64,000 nt of DNA from DSOI01 sp041394885. GTDB lineage: Bacteria > Acidobacteriota > Terriglobia > Bryobacterales > Bryobacteraceae. The position numbers and the translations under genes were made by a program. The stretch lies in contig JAWKHI010000004.1 in assembly GCA_041394885.1 (NCBI GenBank), forward strand, positions 225,618 through 289,617, written 5' to 3'. The notes under the pieces are model-generated. The model saw only the letters and a program-made list of their open reading frames with translations, searched no databases and was not told where the DNA came from. This document shows positions 34,056 through 42,850 of the stretch, piece after piece. The first letter of the stretch is position 1; each line of letters opens with the position of its first letter.

Positions 34056-36319
34056 ACGACACCCCACTTTCGGCGAAGGAGCCATTCGGCGGCCCGGAGG
34101 CCCAACAGCGCCAGGAAGACGGCGGGGATATTCCAGAGATCCCTCGTTTCGCGCACCGTAACGCCGGCTTCGGAGATCGAGATTTCATCGGGCAGCTTCT
34201 TCAAGTCCGCGGGAGACCAGTACTGGCCGCCGGTTTGCGTGGCGAGCCGGGTGAGGAGGTCCCGATTTTGATTGGTGCGGAAGCTTTCGGCCACGCCGTC
34301 TTTCCTCTCAAACGTTATGACGTCGCGTCCAATCTCTTCGTCGCCGCGTTTGGCAAGAATTTCCGCGACGTAGGAGCCGGGTTTTTCGATGGTGTAGTCC
34401 GCACCGTAGGTTCCGGGGGTGGCGGGGTCGGGCTGCAGCTCGATCTGGCCGCCCGAGCCGGCCGGGCCGATCAGGGTGGCGTAGACGCGGGCGTCCGGCG
34501 CGGGCAGATAGGTCTTGTCGCGCACGTCGGCGGTAAGCCGGATCTTGGATTCGTCAAACAGCATCTGGCGGGGAGTGGCGGCCTGGACGCGTCCCGGCGT
34601 GTCGGTGACCAGCCAGCGCAGCATCTGCTGCCAGAACTGTTCGTGGGTTTTGTCTTCGAGCGGCTGGGACATCTGCCAGCGCCAGGTGCCGGAGGTGGCG
34701 AGAATGGCGACCCGTCCGCGGCCGTAGTTGTGGGTGACCAGGAGCGGCATTCCGGCGCGGCCGCCGGCGTTCATTTCGGCGAGTACGGTGGCGCCGGGCT
34801 TGGGCGTGCCGATGTCCTGAAAGTCCGCCAGATAGGGCAGCTTTTTCCAGCGCTCCATGTTCTGAGCGGGGTTTTCGATCAGCCGGGTGAGCAGGCTGTC
34901 GACGCCAGGAGCGGTGAGGCCGGGAGTGGCGGGGTCACGCTGGAAGGTTCCTTTGCGGTCCGGAAGCACCACGGGCAGCATTTCGGCCATCGAAGACCGG
35001 TTCCAGCCGCCTTCGGAAAGCGACGAGCGTCCGGCCATGAGGAGGAGGCCGCCGCCGCGGCGGTCAACGAAATTCTTCAGCAGTTCCTGCTGGGCGGTGG
35101 TGAAGTAGCCGGCCTCGACCGAGCCGAGCATCAGCCCTTGGAAACCGAACAACTCTTCCACTTTGGCCGGAAATCCGGACTCGAGGTCGCTCGGGTTTTC
35201 GATTCCCTGGCGGTAGATCTTGTTCTGCGTCGTGCGCAGCATGGTGATGAGCTTGACCGATTTGTCATCTTCCATGGCGCGGCGGACGAACTTGAACTCC
35301 CAGCGCGGTTCGCCGTCGAAGTAGAGCACTTTGGGTTTGGTGTTTTCGACGTTGACCAGGCGGCTGGTTTCGTTGTTGCGGACGTTTTCCTCGCCATCCA
35401 CTTTGTCGATGGTGACCTGGATGGATTTGGCTCCGACATCACCGGCGTTGAAGAGGACGTTTTCGGTCTGGACCTGGCCGTCGGCCTTGAGGGTGACCTG
35501 TTTCTGCGCGAGCACTTTACCCGATTCGCGGATGCTGAGCTTGACCACGCGGCCTGACAGTCCGTGTTGGGCGATGGATATGGCGGCATTGGCACGGGAA
35601 TCGGCGAGCACGCGGGCGGGCACCTGCACGTCGACCACTTCGATGTCGCGTCCGGACACTTCTTTGCCGAAACCGACGGTGTGGACGGGAACGCGGCGGG
35701 CGCGCATTTCCGCCACGGTGTCGAAATCGATACCACCGGAATTGTCGGCTCCGTCGGTGAGCAGGAGCACGGCGCCGAGGGGAAGGCCGGCCAGTTCCGC
35801 GTTCACTTGCTCGAGAACGTCGCCGATGCGGGTGGCCGGGGCCTGACCGGTGAGGGCGTCCAGGCTCTTGATGCGTTCGGCGCGATTGCCGGCCTTGTAT
35901 ACGCGGAGTTGGAACCGGTCCCCAAGCCGATTGAGCACGTCGCCGCCGAGGCTTTGCTTGAGAGCGTCGAGGCGGGTAGCATCGCCGGGGGCGTCTTTGA
36001 GCATCATGCTCTGCGAGTCGTCGACGATCACGGCCACGACGTTTTGCTGCGGCTTGAGGGTAGAGACGAGGATCGAGGGCTGCCAGAGAAGGAGCAGCAC
36101 GCCGGCGAGCATGGAGCTTTGGAGCGCCCAGATCACGTAGGGGCGCCAGCCGTGGAGGCCGGAAGCCGCGTCGCGCATACGGCGATGGATGAGAAAGCCC
36201 AACCCGGCGGCGCCGGCGAGCGCGAGGAGCAGCCAGACCCACCATGGCCATCCACCGAGCAGGACGATCTCCCCTTTGGAGTAGAGCGATCGAGGATGGC
36301 CGAAGAAGAATTCAAACAT
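34052..36319 (-). CDS. Large membrane protein with VWA domain and glutamine-amidotransferase-like fold
   Basis: 755 residues from ATG at 36319, 8 bp after the DUF4159 stop. Two N-terminal membrane segments (WWVWLLLALAGAAGLGFLI and VIWALQSSMLAGVLLLLW) precede a VWA domain with VIVDDSQSMM, where DDSQS fits the metal motif. The region KPKVLYFDGEPRWEFKFV to GLLLMAGRSSLSEGGW is the class I amidotransferase-like fold common in this family, without a clear Cys nucleophile. The C-terminus has one more membrane helix (PAVFLALLGLRAAEWLL). A likely partner of MoxR at the membrane. Confidence 0.85.
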   Translation of the reverse strand: MFEFFFGHPRSLYSKGEIVLLGGWPWWVWLLLALAGAAGLGFLIHRRMRDAASGLHGWRPYVIWALQSSMLAGVLLLLWQPSILVSTLKPQQNVVAVIVDDSQSMMLKDAPGDATRLDALKQSLGGDVLNRLGDRFQLRVYKAGNRAERIKSLDALTGQAPATRIGDVLEQVNAELAGLPLGAVLLLTDGADNSGGIDFDTVAEMRARRVPVHTVGFGKEVSGRDIEVVDVQVPARVLADSRANAAISIAQHGLSGRVVKLSIRESGKVLAQKQVTLKADGQVQTENVLFNAGDVGAKSIQVTIDKVDGEENVRNNETSRLVNVENTKPKVLYFDGEPRWEFKFVRRAMEDDKSVKLITMLRTTQNKIYRQGIENPSDLESGFPAKVEELFGFQGLMLGSVEAGYFTTAQQELLKNFVDRRGGGLLLMAGRSSLSEGGWNRSSMAEMLPVVLPDRKGTFQRDPATPGLTAPGVDSLLTRLIENPAQNMERWKKLPYLADFQDIGTPKPGATVLAEMNAGGRAGMPLLVTHNYGRGRVAILATSGTWRWQMSQPLEDKTHEQFWQQMLRWLVTDTPGRVQAATPRQMLFDESKIRLTADVRDKTYLPAPDARVYATLIGPAGSGGQIELQPDPATPGTYGADYTIEKPGSYVAEILAKRGDEEIGRDVITFERKDGVAESFRTNQNRDLLTRLATQTGGQYWSPADLKKLPDEISISEAGVTVRETRDLWNIPAVFLALLGLRAAEWLLRRKWGVV

Positions 36320-36327
36320 GGTGTGTA

Positions 36328-37131
36328 CTAGTGCGTCATGGAATAGATAATGTAATTCACTCCAACCCGGTAGGCCAGCGAAGCGTAGCGTTCCGGATAC
36401 TGCGGCAGGTCCGCCCATTCCCAGGCATCGCCGAGATCCATATTGTGGCAGATGCCGATCATGATTCGGCCGTTGTCGTCGTAAACTCCGCGCCAGCGAG
36501 CCTCATAGCCATCGTTTTCCCAAACCTGGCCAGTGTAGAAGAGCTGGATGCCGGGAACCTGAAACCGCTCATCGAGGTCGTAGAGAACATGGAAAATGGC
36601 GTCTTTGTTGTCGATGTCGACGATGGAGCGATCCGGAAACACTTTGCGCAGGCCATCGGCGAAGACGCTCCACTCGAAGGTACCGTGGAAGTCGTCGGTC
36701 ATGACGAAGCCGCCCTTGAGGAGATATTCGCGCATCTTGGCGGCCTGTTCGGGGGTAAAGTCCCAGCGGCCCACCTCGGTGGCGTAGATCCAGGGATAGT
36801 CGAAGATTTCGTTATCGTCGAGCGAGATGACCTGCTCGACGCTGCGTACGTGGAGCCGGGTGAGGCGGCGGGCACCCTGGACGAATTGACGGTCGGCTTT
36901 GGGGTAGTCCGTGGACCAAGCGCCACCGCCGCGGCCAAAGTAGCCGTTGCGGCGAGCCATGTAGCGGAGACGCGCGAAAACGAACTCGGTTTTTTCGGCG
37001 GCGTCGGCCGGCCAAGGGGCGGGATTGTCTTCTTCGTCAGCGAGTTCGCGCAGGGATCGGCGCTGGGCCCACATCGTGCCTCCGATCGCCAACACCAAGA
37101 TTGCCACCAGGATCTTGCCTGGACCACCCAT
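36328..37131 (-). CDS. DUF4159 domain protein
   Basis: 267 residues from ATG at 37131. An N-terminal hydrophobic stretch (ILVAILVLAIGGTMWA) acts as signal or anchor. FVFARLRYMARRNGYFGRGGGAWSTDYP, split as FVFARLRYMARR and GYFGRGGGAWSTDYP, and the stretch YPWIYATEVGRWDFTPEQA are characteristic of DUF4159. YLLKGGFVMTDDFHGTFEW resembles the amidotransferase-like fold of the next gene. It is the first gene of the MoxR-Bat locus, with an AAGGAG about 13 bp upstream. Biochemical role unknown. Confidence 0.87.
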   Translation of the reverse strand: MGGPGKILVAILVLAIGGTMWAQRRSLRELADEEDNPAPWPADAAEKTEFVFARLRYMARRNGYFGRGGGAWSTDYPKADRQFVQGARRLTRLHVRSVEQVISLDDNEIFDYPWIYATEVGRWDFTPEQAAKMREYLLKGGFVMTDDFHGTFEWSVFADGLRKVFPDRSIVDIDNKDAIFHVLYDLDERFQVPGIQLFYTGQVWENDGYEARWRGVYDDNGRIMIGICHNMDLGDAWEWADLPQYPERYASLAYRVGVNYIIYSMTH

Positions 37132-37314
37132 CGAAAATCTTGCGCTCCTTGACGCTCTTACGATATCACACGGACCTCGCGATTCCGCCCGTCTTGAAGC
37201 AGGCAGAGCGGAGCCCTGGACAAGCGCGGGCCTGCCCGATAATGGGTTGGACGCGGCACAGTGCGCTACGGTGTCGCGGTATTTACGTTTCGTTACGAAA
37301 AGGCTTCCTCGCGT

Positions 37315-38841
37315 ATGATGATACGAATGCGAAACGGCCTGATCCTGGTGTGCTTGCCCTTGCTTGGCGCGGTGCGATCGGAGGTGGGATTGACGGCGCG
37401 AGAGCAGGCGGTGGAGATCCTCTACGGCGACTCCAGCCTTGACTATGGAACGCGGCGGCAACGCGTCCTGGTGGTGGGAGGACTGGATGGCGATACGGCG
37501 GCCGCGCAGGCAGTGCGGGATGGGTTTCAGTGGTTCGAGGAGTCACGCGAGGGGGCAGGCGGGCGGAAGCGGATGGCGCTGGCGGCGATCCCTTTGTCGA
37601 ACCCGGACAGGGAGAAGCTCGCATTTCCACCGTCGGGCGATGCCTATGCAACCAACACCACGTCGCACGTATTATGGCGGGCGATCGCGGTTCTGGCGCC
37701 GGACACGGTGTTGCTGGTGGGCTCGGATGCGGGGGGACTGGGGACGGCGCTTGCTGAGAAGCCAGCGCGAGGGTTTGGGGCGATCCAATCCCATCGTTTG
37801 GAGGCAAGCGCGCTGCGGGAGTGGCTGCGAACGAACCGGACAGGCGCGGGTGCGCCGGCGTCGCGCAAGGAGATGCAATCGCGGCTGGCCCGCAAACCGG
37901 GAGAAGTGGCGCGGCAGTTGGCGGAGCACTACGGGCATGAATTCCCGCAGGCGGTCTATATTCCGGCCGTGGCATTGATGGCGCGGCTGCGGATGGGCGC
38001 GCTCAGCGACGTGGAGCAGATCGTGTCGCCGTTGGTCGATGGCGGCAAGGACAGCCTGGAGAAGGCGACGTCGAGCCATTTGTCCGGACATCTGGTGTTC
38101 GCGGAGTTGGCGCGGCGGACCGGGAATCCGCGCTATCTCGAGCGGGTGCGCGCGGCGGCGGACATGGGCTTTACGGCGTCCGGGGAGATGAAGGAGTCCA
38201 TGCCGTTGCACAACGAGATGAGCGACTCGGTGTTCATGGGCGGTCCGATCCTGGCGGCGGCGGGCCGGCTGACGGGGGAGTCGAGGTATTTCGACATGTG
38301 CGTGCGGCACATGCGTTTCATGCGGAAGCTGGACCTGCGTCCGGACGGGCTGTACCGGCATTCGCCGCTCGATGAAGCGGCGTGGGGCCGGGGCAATGCC
38401 TTCCCTGCCCTAGGCATGGCGTTGACCCTGGGCGACCTGCCGCGCAACCACGAGGGCCATGCGGAGATGCTGGCAGCATTTCGGGCGCACATGGCGGCGC
38501 TGCTCCCTTTTCAGGAGCCGACCGGGATGTGGCGCCAGATCGTGGACGTGCCGGGGTCGTACCGTGAGTTGTCGGCGACGTGCATGATCGCGTTTTCGAT
38601 GCTGCGCGGGATCAAGAACGGCTGGCTTGACAAGGGCAAGTACAAGGCGGCGGTGGACCGGGCGTGGGAGGCGGTGAAGCTTCGCGTGGCAGCCGATGGG
38701 GTGTTGCTGGATGTGTGCACGAGCACGGGCAAGCAAAAGTCCCGCCGGGATTATCTGGATAGGGTGGCGATTTTCGACCGGGATCCGCGTGGTGGGGCAA
38801 TGGCGATGATGCTGGCGGTAGAGATGGCGGGGCTCGAGTAA
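37315..38841 (+). CDS. GH88/GH105-like glycoside hydrolase with an M14-like N-terminal part
   Basis: 508 residues from ATG at 37315; in-frame ATGs at 37318 and 37327 are alternatives. A signal peptide (MRNGLILVCLPLLGAV) precedes about 150 residues with VLVVGGLDGDTAAAQAV and IPLSNPDREKLAF, echoing the carboxypeptidase M14 fold without its HxxE zinc site. From about residue 200 the chain is an alpha/alpha barrel with SDSVFMGGPILAAAGRLTG, DGLYRHSPLDEAAWGRGNAF (the DxxxWxRGN element of unsaturated rhamnogalacturonyl hydrolases) and LSATCMIAFSMLRGI. It probably removes unsaturated uronyl residues from pectin-like or sulfated glycans in the periplasm. The domain fusion is unusual. Divergent from the DUF4159 gene. 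Confidence 0.78.
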   Translation: MMIRMRNGLILVCLPLLGAVRSEVGLTAREQAVEILYGDSSLDYGTRRQRVLVVGGLDGDTAAAQAVRDGFQWFEESREGAGGRKRMALAAIPLSNPDREKLAFPPSGDAYATNTTSHVLWRAIAVLAPDTVLLVGSDAGGLGTALAEKPARGFGAIQSHRLEASALREWLRTNRTGAGAPASRKEMQSRLARKPGEVARQLAEHYGHEFPQAVYIPAVALMARLRMGALSDVEQIVSPLVDGGKDSLEKATSSHLSGHLVFAELARRTGNPRYLERVRAAADMGFTASGEMKESMPLHNEMSDSVFMGGPILAAAGRLTGESRYFDMCVRHMRFMRKLDLRPDGLYRHSPLDEAAWGRGNAFPALGMALTLGDLPRNHEGHAEMLAAFRAHMAALLPFQEPTGMWRQIVDVPGSYRELSATCMIAFSMLRGIKNGWLDKGKYKAAVDRAWEAVKLRVAADGVLLDVCTSTGKQKSRRDYLDRVAIFDRDPRGGAMAMMLAVEMAGLE

Positions 38842-38844
38842 GCT

Positions 38845-39747
38845 TCAGGTGTAGATAGGCGGTTCGCCGGGGGGGCGTGTCTTCCAGCGGCGGTGCATCC
38901 ACAGCCACTGGTCCGGATACTCGCGGATGGCGGCTTCGAGCGTCGCGTGGATGCGGCGGGTGTCTTCGGCTTCGTCGCCGGTGATGGCGACCGGCGGATA
39001 GAACTTCAATACGTAGCGCGACTCGGCATCGTACCACAGAGCAAAACCGGGGATGACGGTGGCGCCGGTGCGGGCGGCGATGCGCGCGATGCCCCCGGAG
39101 ACGCAGGCTTTGACTCCGAAGAAGTCAATGAACAGGCCTTCGTCGAGCGCGGCGTTCTGATCGATGAGGATGCCGACGGCTTCATTGCGGGAGAGGGCGC
39201 GGAGGATGCCGCGGGCGAAGTCGCGTTTTTCTATCACGTGATTACCGGAGGCGCCGCGCAGGCGAGTGACCATGGCGTCTATGCGTGGATTGTCGAGCGC
39301 GCGCACGACGATATGCATCGGCTTGGCCATGAGGGCATGGGCGAAAGCGCTCAGCTCCCAGTTGCCCAAATGGGCAGTGGCGAACAATACGCCTTTGCCC
39401 GCCTCGAGGGCACGCTCGTAGTGCTCGAAGCCGTCGTAGCCGATCCACTGGCGCACGTTGCTTTTGCCGATGCGGGGGAAGCGGGCCATGGAGACCAGGA
39501 TGCGGGCGATGGAGTGGAAGCTCGCGCTGGCGATGCGGGCGTGTTCGGCGGAGTCCAGGGAGGGCAGGGCGAGCGCCAAATTGCGCATGGCGACGCGGCG
39601 GAGCCGGGGAATCGCACGATCGAGCAGGCCGGTGTAAACGCGGGCGAGGCGTTCGGAAAACGCAACTGGACCGTAGGAGAGCGTAGCCAGAACGAAGCGG
39701 GCGGCGGCGTATTCGAGGCCGGTCCGTAGGCGCGAACGCTTCTTCAC
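38845..39747 (-). CDS. LpxL/HtrB-family lipid A acyltransferase
   Basis: 300 residues from GTG at 39747, which overlaps the mnmA stop as GTGA; another GTG 15 bp up is possible. The HxxxxE catalytic motif is in ATAHLGNWELSAFAHAL, followed by VVRALDNPRIDAMVTRLR and GILIDQNAALDEGLFIDFFG, typical of the family. The C-terminal YPDQWLWMHRRWKTRP is diagnostic. Such enzymes add a secondary acyl chain to a lipid A precursor at the inner membrane. It converges with the hydrolase gene, 3 bp apart, and is the last gene of a desulfurase-mnmA operon with no obvious functional link. Confidence 0.9.
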   Translation of the reverse strand: MKKRSRLRTGLEYAAARFVLATLSYGPVAFSERLARVYTGLLDRAIPRLRRVAMRNLALALPSLDSAEHARIASASFHSIARILVSMARFPRIGKSNVRQWIGYDGFEHYERALEAGKGVLFATAHLGNWELSAFAHALMAKPMHIVVRALDNPRIDAMVTRLRGASGNHVIEKRDFARGILRALSRNEAVGILIDQNAALDEGLFIDFFGVKACVSGGIARIAARTGATVIPGFALWYDAESRYVLKFYPPVAITGDEAEDTRRIHATLEAAIREYPDQWLWMHRRWKTRPPGEPPIYT

Positions 39748-40874
39748 TTGGACTCGATCCACCCTCCACCGAGGACGCGATCGCCATCGTAGAACACGGC
39801 GCCCTGGCCTGGGGTGACGGCGCGTTGGGGCTCGTCGAACTGCACGCGGACGCGATCGCCGGGGAGCGGCTGGAGCGTGGCGGCGGCGGGGATGTGCTTA
39901 TTGCGGATGCGCACGGAGGCGCGGACGGGAGCGGCGGGCGGAGCGATGGAGATCCAGTTGACGCGAGCGGCTTCGAAGCGTCCGCAGAGCAGGTCGTCAT
40001 TGGAGCCGACGATCACGCGTTGAGTGGCGGGCTCGGTGGCGATCACGTAGAGCGGCTCGGCGGCGGCGACGCCGATGCCCTTGCGCTGGCCGACGGTGTA
40101 GCGATGGACGCCGGCATGTTCTCCGAGGACGCGTCCGCCGGTGTCGACGATTTCACCCTGCGCGCGGGCGGGGTCAATGCCCTGCTCGCGAAAATAGGCG
40201 TCGATGAAGGCGGCGTAGTCGCCATTGGGGACGAAGCAGATTTCCTGGCTGTCGTTCTTGGCGGCGACGGGAATGCCGAAGTCGAAGGCCATCTGGCGGA
40301 CCTGGGGCTTGGTGAAGCCGCCGAGCGGGAAGCGGGTGCGGGCGAGTTGCGGCTGCGTGAGGCCGAACAGAAAATAGGTCTGGTCCTTGGCGGGGTCGAC
40401 GGCGCGGAGAAGTTGATGGCGGCCGGTTTGGGGGTCAACGCCGATGCGGGCGTAGTGGCCGGTGGCGATGGTTTCGGCGCCGAGGCCGCGAGCGAGGTCA
40501 ATGAAATCGTCAACTTGACGAAGCTGTTGCAGTGGGTGCACGGGATGGGGGTGCGTCCGGCGAGGGTAGTCTTCGACGAACGGCTTCACCACCTGCTCTT
40601 CGAACCGCTTTTCGAAATTGACGACGTAGTAGGGGATGCCGACGTGCTGGGCCACCTGGCGCGCGTCGTAGACATCGTCGAGAGAGCAGCAGCGTCCGGA
40701 GGCACCGCCTTCGGGAGCAAGGCCGGGGAGGCGGCGCTGGTTCCAAAGCTGCATGGTGAGGCCGACCAGCGGCACGCCGTCGCGATGGAGCATGGCGGCG
40801 ACGACGGAGCTATCGACTCCGCCCGACATGGCGACGGCCACCAGGGCATCGGCGTTGGAACGACTCTCATGCAT
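39744..40874 (-). CDS. mnmA: tRNA-specific 2-thiouridylase MnmA with a compensated double frameshift
   Basis: 376 residues from ATG at 40874, overlapping the desulfurase end by 8 bp. The PP-loop SGGVDSS at 17-23, GRCCSLDDVYDAR, SQEICFVPNGDY with C213, and YTVGQRKGIG are present. Residues 104-122 (40509-40565) read PRRTHPHPVHPL and then QQLRQVD, which is foreign to the family. The +1 frame gives LAGRTPIPCTHCNSFVK, the expected segment with the catalytic cysteine. So one extra C near 40565 and one missing C near 40510 shift and restore the frame. As written the nucleophile Cys is lost. MnmA makes 2-thiouridine at the wobble base of Lys, Glu and Gln tRNAs. Confidence 0.92.
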   Translation of the reverse strand: MHESRSNADALVAVAMSGGVDSSVVAAMLHRDGVPLVGLTMQLWNQRRLPGLAPEGGASGRCCSLDDVYDARQVAQHVGIPYYVVNFEKRFEEQVVKPFVEDYPRRTHPHPVHPLQQLRQVDDFIDLARGLGAETIATGHYARIGVDPQTGRHQLLRAVDPAKDQTYFLFGLTQPQLARTRFPLGGFTKPQVRQMAFDFGIPVAAKNDSQEICFVPNGDYAAFIDAYFREQGIDPARAQGEIVDTGGRVLGEHAGVHRYTVGQRKGIGVAAAEPLYVIATEPATQRVIVGSNDDLLCGRFEAARVNWISIAPPAAPVRASVRIRNKHIPAAATLQPLPGDRVRVQFDEPQRAVTPGQGAVFYDGDRVLGGGWIESK

Positions 40875-42018
40875 GGGCGTAGGCGGGCGAGAGACGGCGG
40901 AGATGGGCGACGGCGGTGACAAGGGCATCAACGAGCCGGTCAACCTGATCGGCGGTGTTGCCCGCGCCGAGCGAGATGCGTACGCTCGAGCGTGCCTGTT
41001 CGGGCGCCTGGCCCATGGCGAGCAGGACGTGAGAGGGTTCGACGGCGCCGCTCGAACAGGCCGATCCTGAGGAGACGGCGAACCCCTTGAGGTCCAGCGC
41101 GATGACGGCGGCTTCGCCTTCGATGCCGTGGAAGCGGAAGTTGGCGGTGTTGGGCAGGCGGGGTCCAGCGCCGTTGATGGCGGTATCGGGAATTCGGTGG
41201 AGGACGGCCTCTTCGAGGCGATCGCGGAGGTGGGCGATGCGCACGTTGTCACTGGCGTCGACGGTCGCGGCGGCGACACCCATCGCGATCGCGCCGGGCA
41301 CGTTCTCTGTGCCGGCGCGGCGGCTGCGCTCATGACGCCCGCCCCACTGCAGCGGCTGGAGGCGGACGCCCTCGCGAACAAACAGGGCACCAATGCCTTT
41401 GGGCGCGTAGAACTTGTGGCCGCTGATCGAATAGAGGTCGACGCCGAGCGCGGCGACGTCGACCAGGGTTTTGCCGGCCGCCTGGACTCCGTCGCTATGG
41501 ACGGCGATGCCGTTACCTTGGGCGATTCGGGCGATCTCAGAGATGGGCTGGATGACGCCGGTTTCGTTATTCGCGTGCATGACCGAAATGAGGACGGTGT
41601 CTGGGGAGATGGCGTCGCGGATCGAGGCGGGATCGACGAGACCATTCGCGTCCGGAGAGACGACGGTGACGGCGACGCCTTCGCGCTCGAGTTGCATGGC
41701 GGCGTTGAGGACGGCGGGATGCTCAATGGCGGTGGTGACGATGTGGCGGCGTGGCCGCTCGACGGCACGCACGTAACCGAGCAAGGCGAGATTGGCGGAC
41801 TCGGTGCCACCGCTGGTGAAGACGATTTCCTTGTGGCCGGCGCCGATCAGGGTAGCGACAGCGGCGCGGGCAGCTTCCAGACGGTGGCGCGCGGCCTGGC
41901 CTTCGCGATGGACACTGGAGGCATTGCCCCAGACTTCGCACAACGCGGCGGCGAGCGCCTCCCCGGAGGCGGGAGACACAGGAGTGGTCGCGTTATGATC
42001 GAAGTAAAAGCGGCTCAA
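40867..42018 (-). CDS. Cysteine desulfurase (IscS/NifS family)
   Basis: 383 residues from TTG at 42018, beginning MSRFYFDHNATTPVSP, the family N-terminus. The PLP lysine is in SISGHKFYAPKGIGAL, and the mobile-loop cysteine is in VSSGSACSSGAVEPS. Other motifs: FTSGGTESANLALLG and MHANNETGVIQPI. It removes sulfur from cysteine as a persulfide. With mnmA directly downstream (8-bp overlap) its sulfur probably goes to tRNA thiolation, as in other bacteria where a dedicated desulfurase is paired with mnmA. A TATGAT about 15 bp upstream (42033-42038, minus) is a candidate -10 box. Confidence 0.93.
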   Translation of the reverse strand: MSRFYFDHNATTPVSPASGEALAAALCEVWGNASSVHREGQAARHRLEAARAAVATLIGAGHKEIVFTSGGTESANLALLGYVRAVERPRRHIVTTAIEHPAVLNAAMQLEREGVAVTVVSPDANGLVDPASIRDAISPDTVLISVMHANNETGVIQPISEIARIAQGNGIAVHSDGVQAAGKTLVDVAALGVDLYSISGHKFYAPKGIGALFVREGVRLQPLQWGGRHERSRRAGTENVPGAIAMGVAAATVDASDNVRIAHLRDRLEEAVLHRIPDTAINGAGPRLPNTANFRFHGIEGEAAVIALDLKGFAVSSGSACSSGAVEPSHVLLAMGQAPEQARSSVRISLGAGNTADQVDRLVDALVTAVAHLRRLSPAYAHA

Positions 42019-42063
42019 AGGGATCTTCTCTCATCATAGCGGCGGATGCCGGTTTGCACAGCC

Positions 42064-42849
42064 ATGCCAATTGTCACACTTACCACGGACTTCGGTGATT
42101 CGGACCACTTCACAGCGTCGATGAAGGGGGCGATCCTGTCGATTGCGCCACGGGTAACCATCGTGGACGTGACGCATCAGATTGCGCCGTTCGCGATCGA
42201 GGAGGGGGCATTTACGATCGCCGAGGCGAGCCGCGGGTTTCCGAAGAAGACGGTGCATGTGGGTGTTGTCGATCCAGGCGTGGGATCCGCCAGGAGACCG
42301 ATTCTGGTGGAGACCGGCGGGCAGTATTTCGTGGGGCCCGACAACGGACTTCTGAGCATGGTGTACGGGCGCGACGCCAAGAGCAAAGTGCGCCACATCA
42401 CCAATTCGGACTATTTCGCCAAACAGGTGAGCGCGACGTTTCACGGGCGGGACATTTTCGCGCCGGTGGCGGCGCATCTGGCGAAGGGGGTTCGCCCGGC
42501 GGCGATGGGTCCGGAGATCGAAGACTTTTTGCGTCCGGCGACCGAGGGTCCGGTGCGGACGGACAAGCGCTGCTGGACGGGAAGCGTGGTGAAGGTGGAC
42601 CGGTTCGGGAACCTGATCACCAATATACACGTGGACCAATTTCCGGCGATCCGGGAGCGGCCGATTCTTTTGATCACGGGTGTGCATCCGGTGGAGAAGC
42701 TGGTGGGCACCTTCGCCGACGGACCGGTAGGGGAGCCGTTTCTGGTGGTGGGGAGTTCTGGCTATCTGGAAGTGGCGTTCCAGCAGGAATCGGCGGCCAA
42801 GAAGCTGGGATGCCGGACCGGCACCCCTGTGGAACTGACCGTTTACTGA
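42064..42849 (+). CDS. SAM hydrolase / adenosylation family protein (DUF62)
   Basis: 261 residues from ATG at 42064; an ATG 18 bp upstream is less likely because MPIVTLTTDFGDSD is the usual start. TDFGDSDHF, VVDPGVGSARRPI, VGPDNGLLSMVY and the C-terminal VDRFGNLITNI are characteristic. The family splits S-adenosylmethionine with water to adenosine and methionine, and includes halogenases such as fluorinase; the hydrolase is by far the commonest. It is the first gene of a four-gene plus-strand operon and is divergent from the cysteine desulfurase. Confidence 0.9.
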   Translation: MPIVTLTTDFGDSDHFTASMKGAILSIAPRVTIVDVTHQIAPFAIEEGAFTIAEASRGFPKKTVHVGVVDPGVGSARRPILVETGGQYFVGPDNGLLSMVYGRDAKSKVRHITNSDYFAKQVSATFHGRDIFAPVAAHLAKGVRPAAMGPEIEDFLRPATEGPVRTDKRCWTGSVVKVDRFGNLITNIHVDQFPAIRERPILLITGVHPVEKLVGTFADGPVGEPFLVVGSSGYLEVAFQQESAAKKLGCRTGTPVELTVY

Positions 42850-42850
42850 A

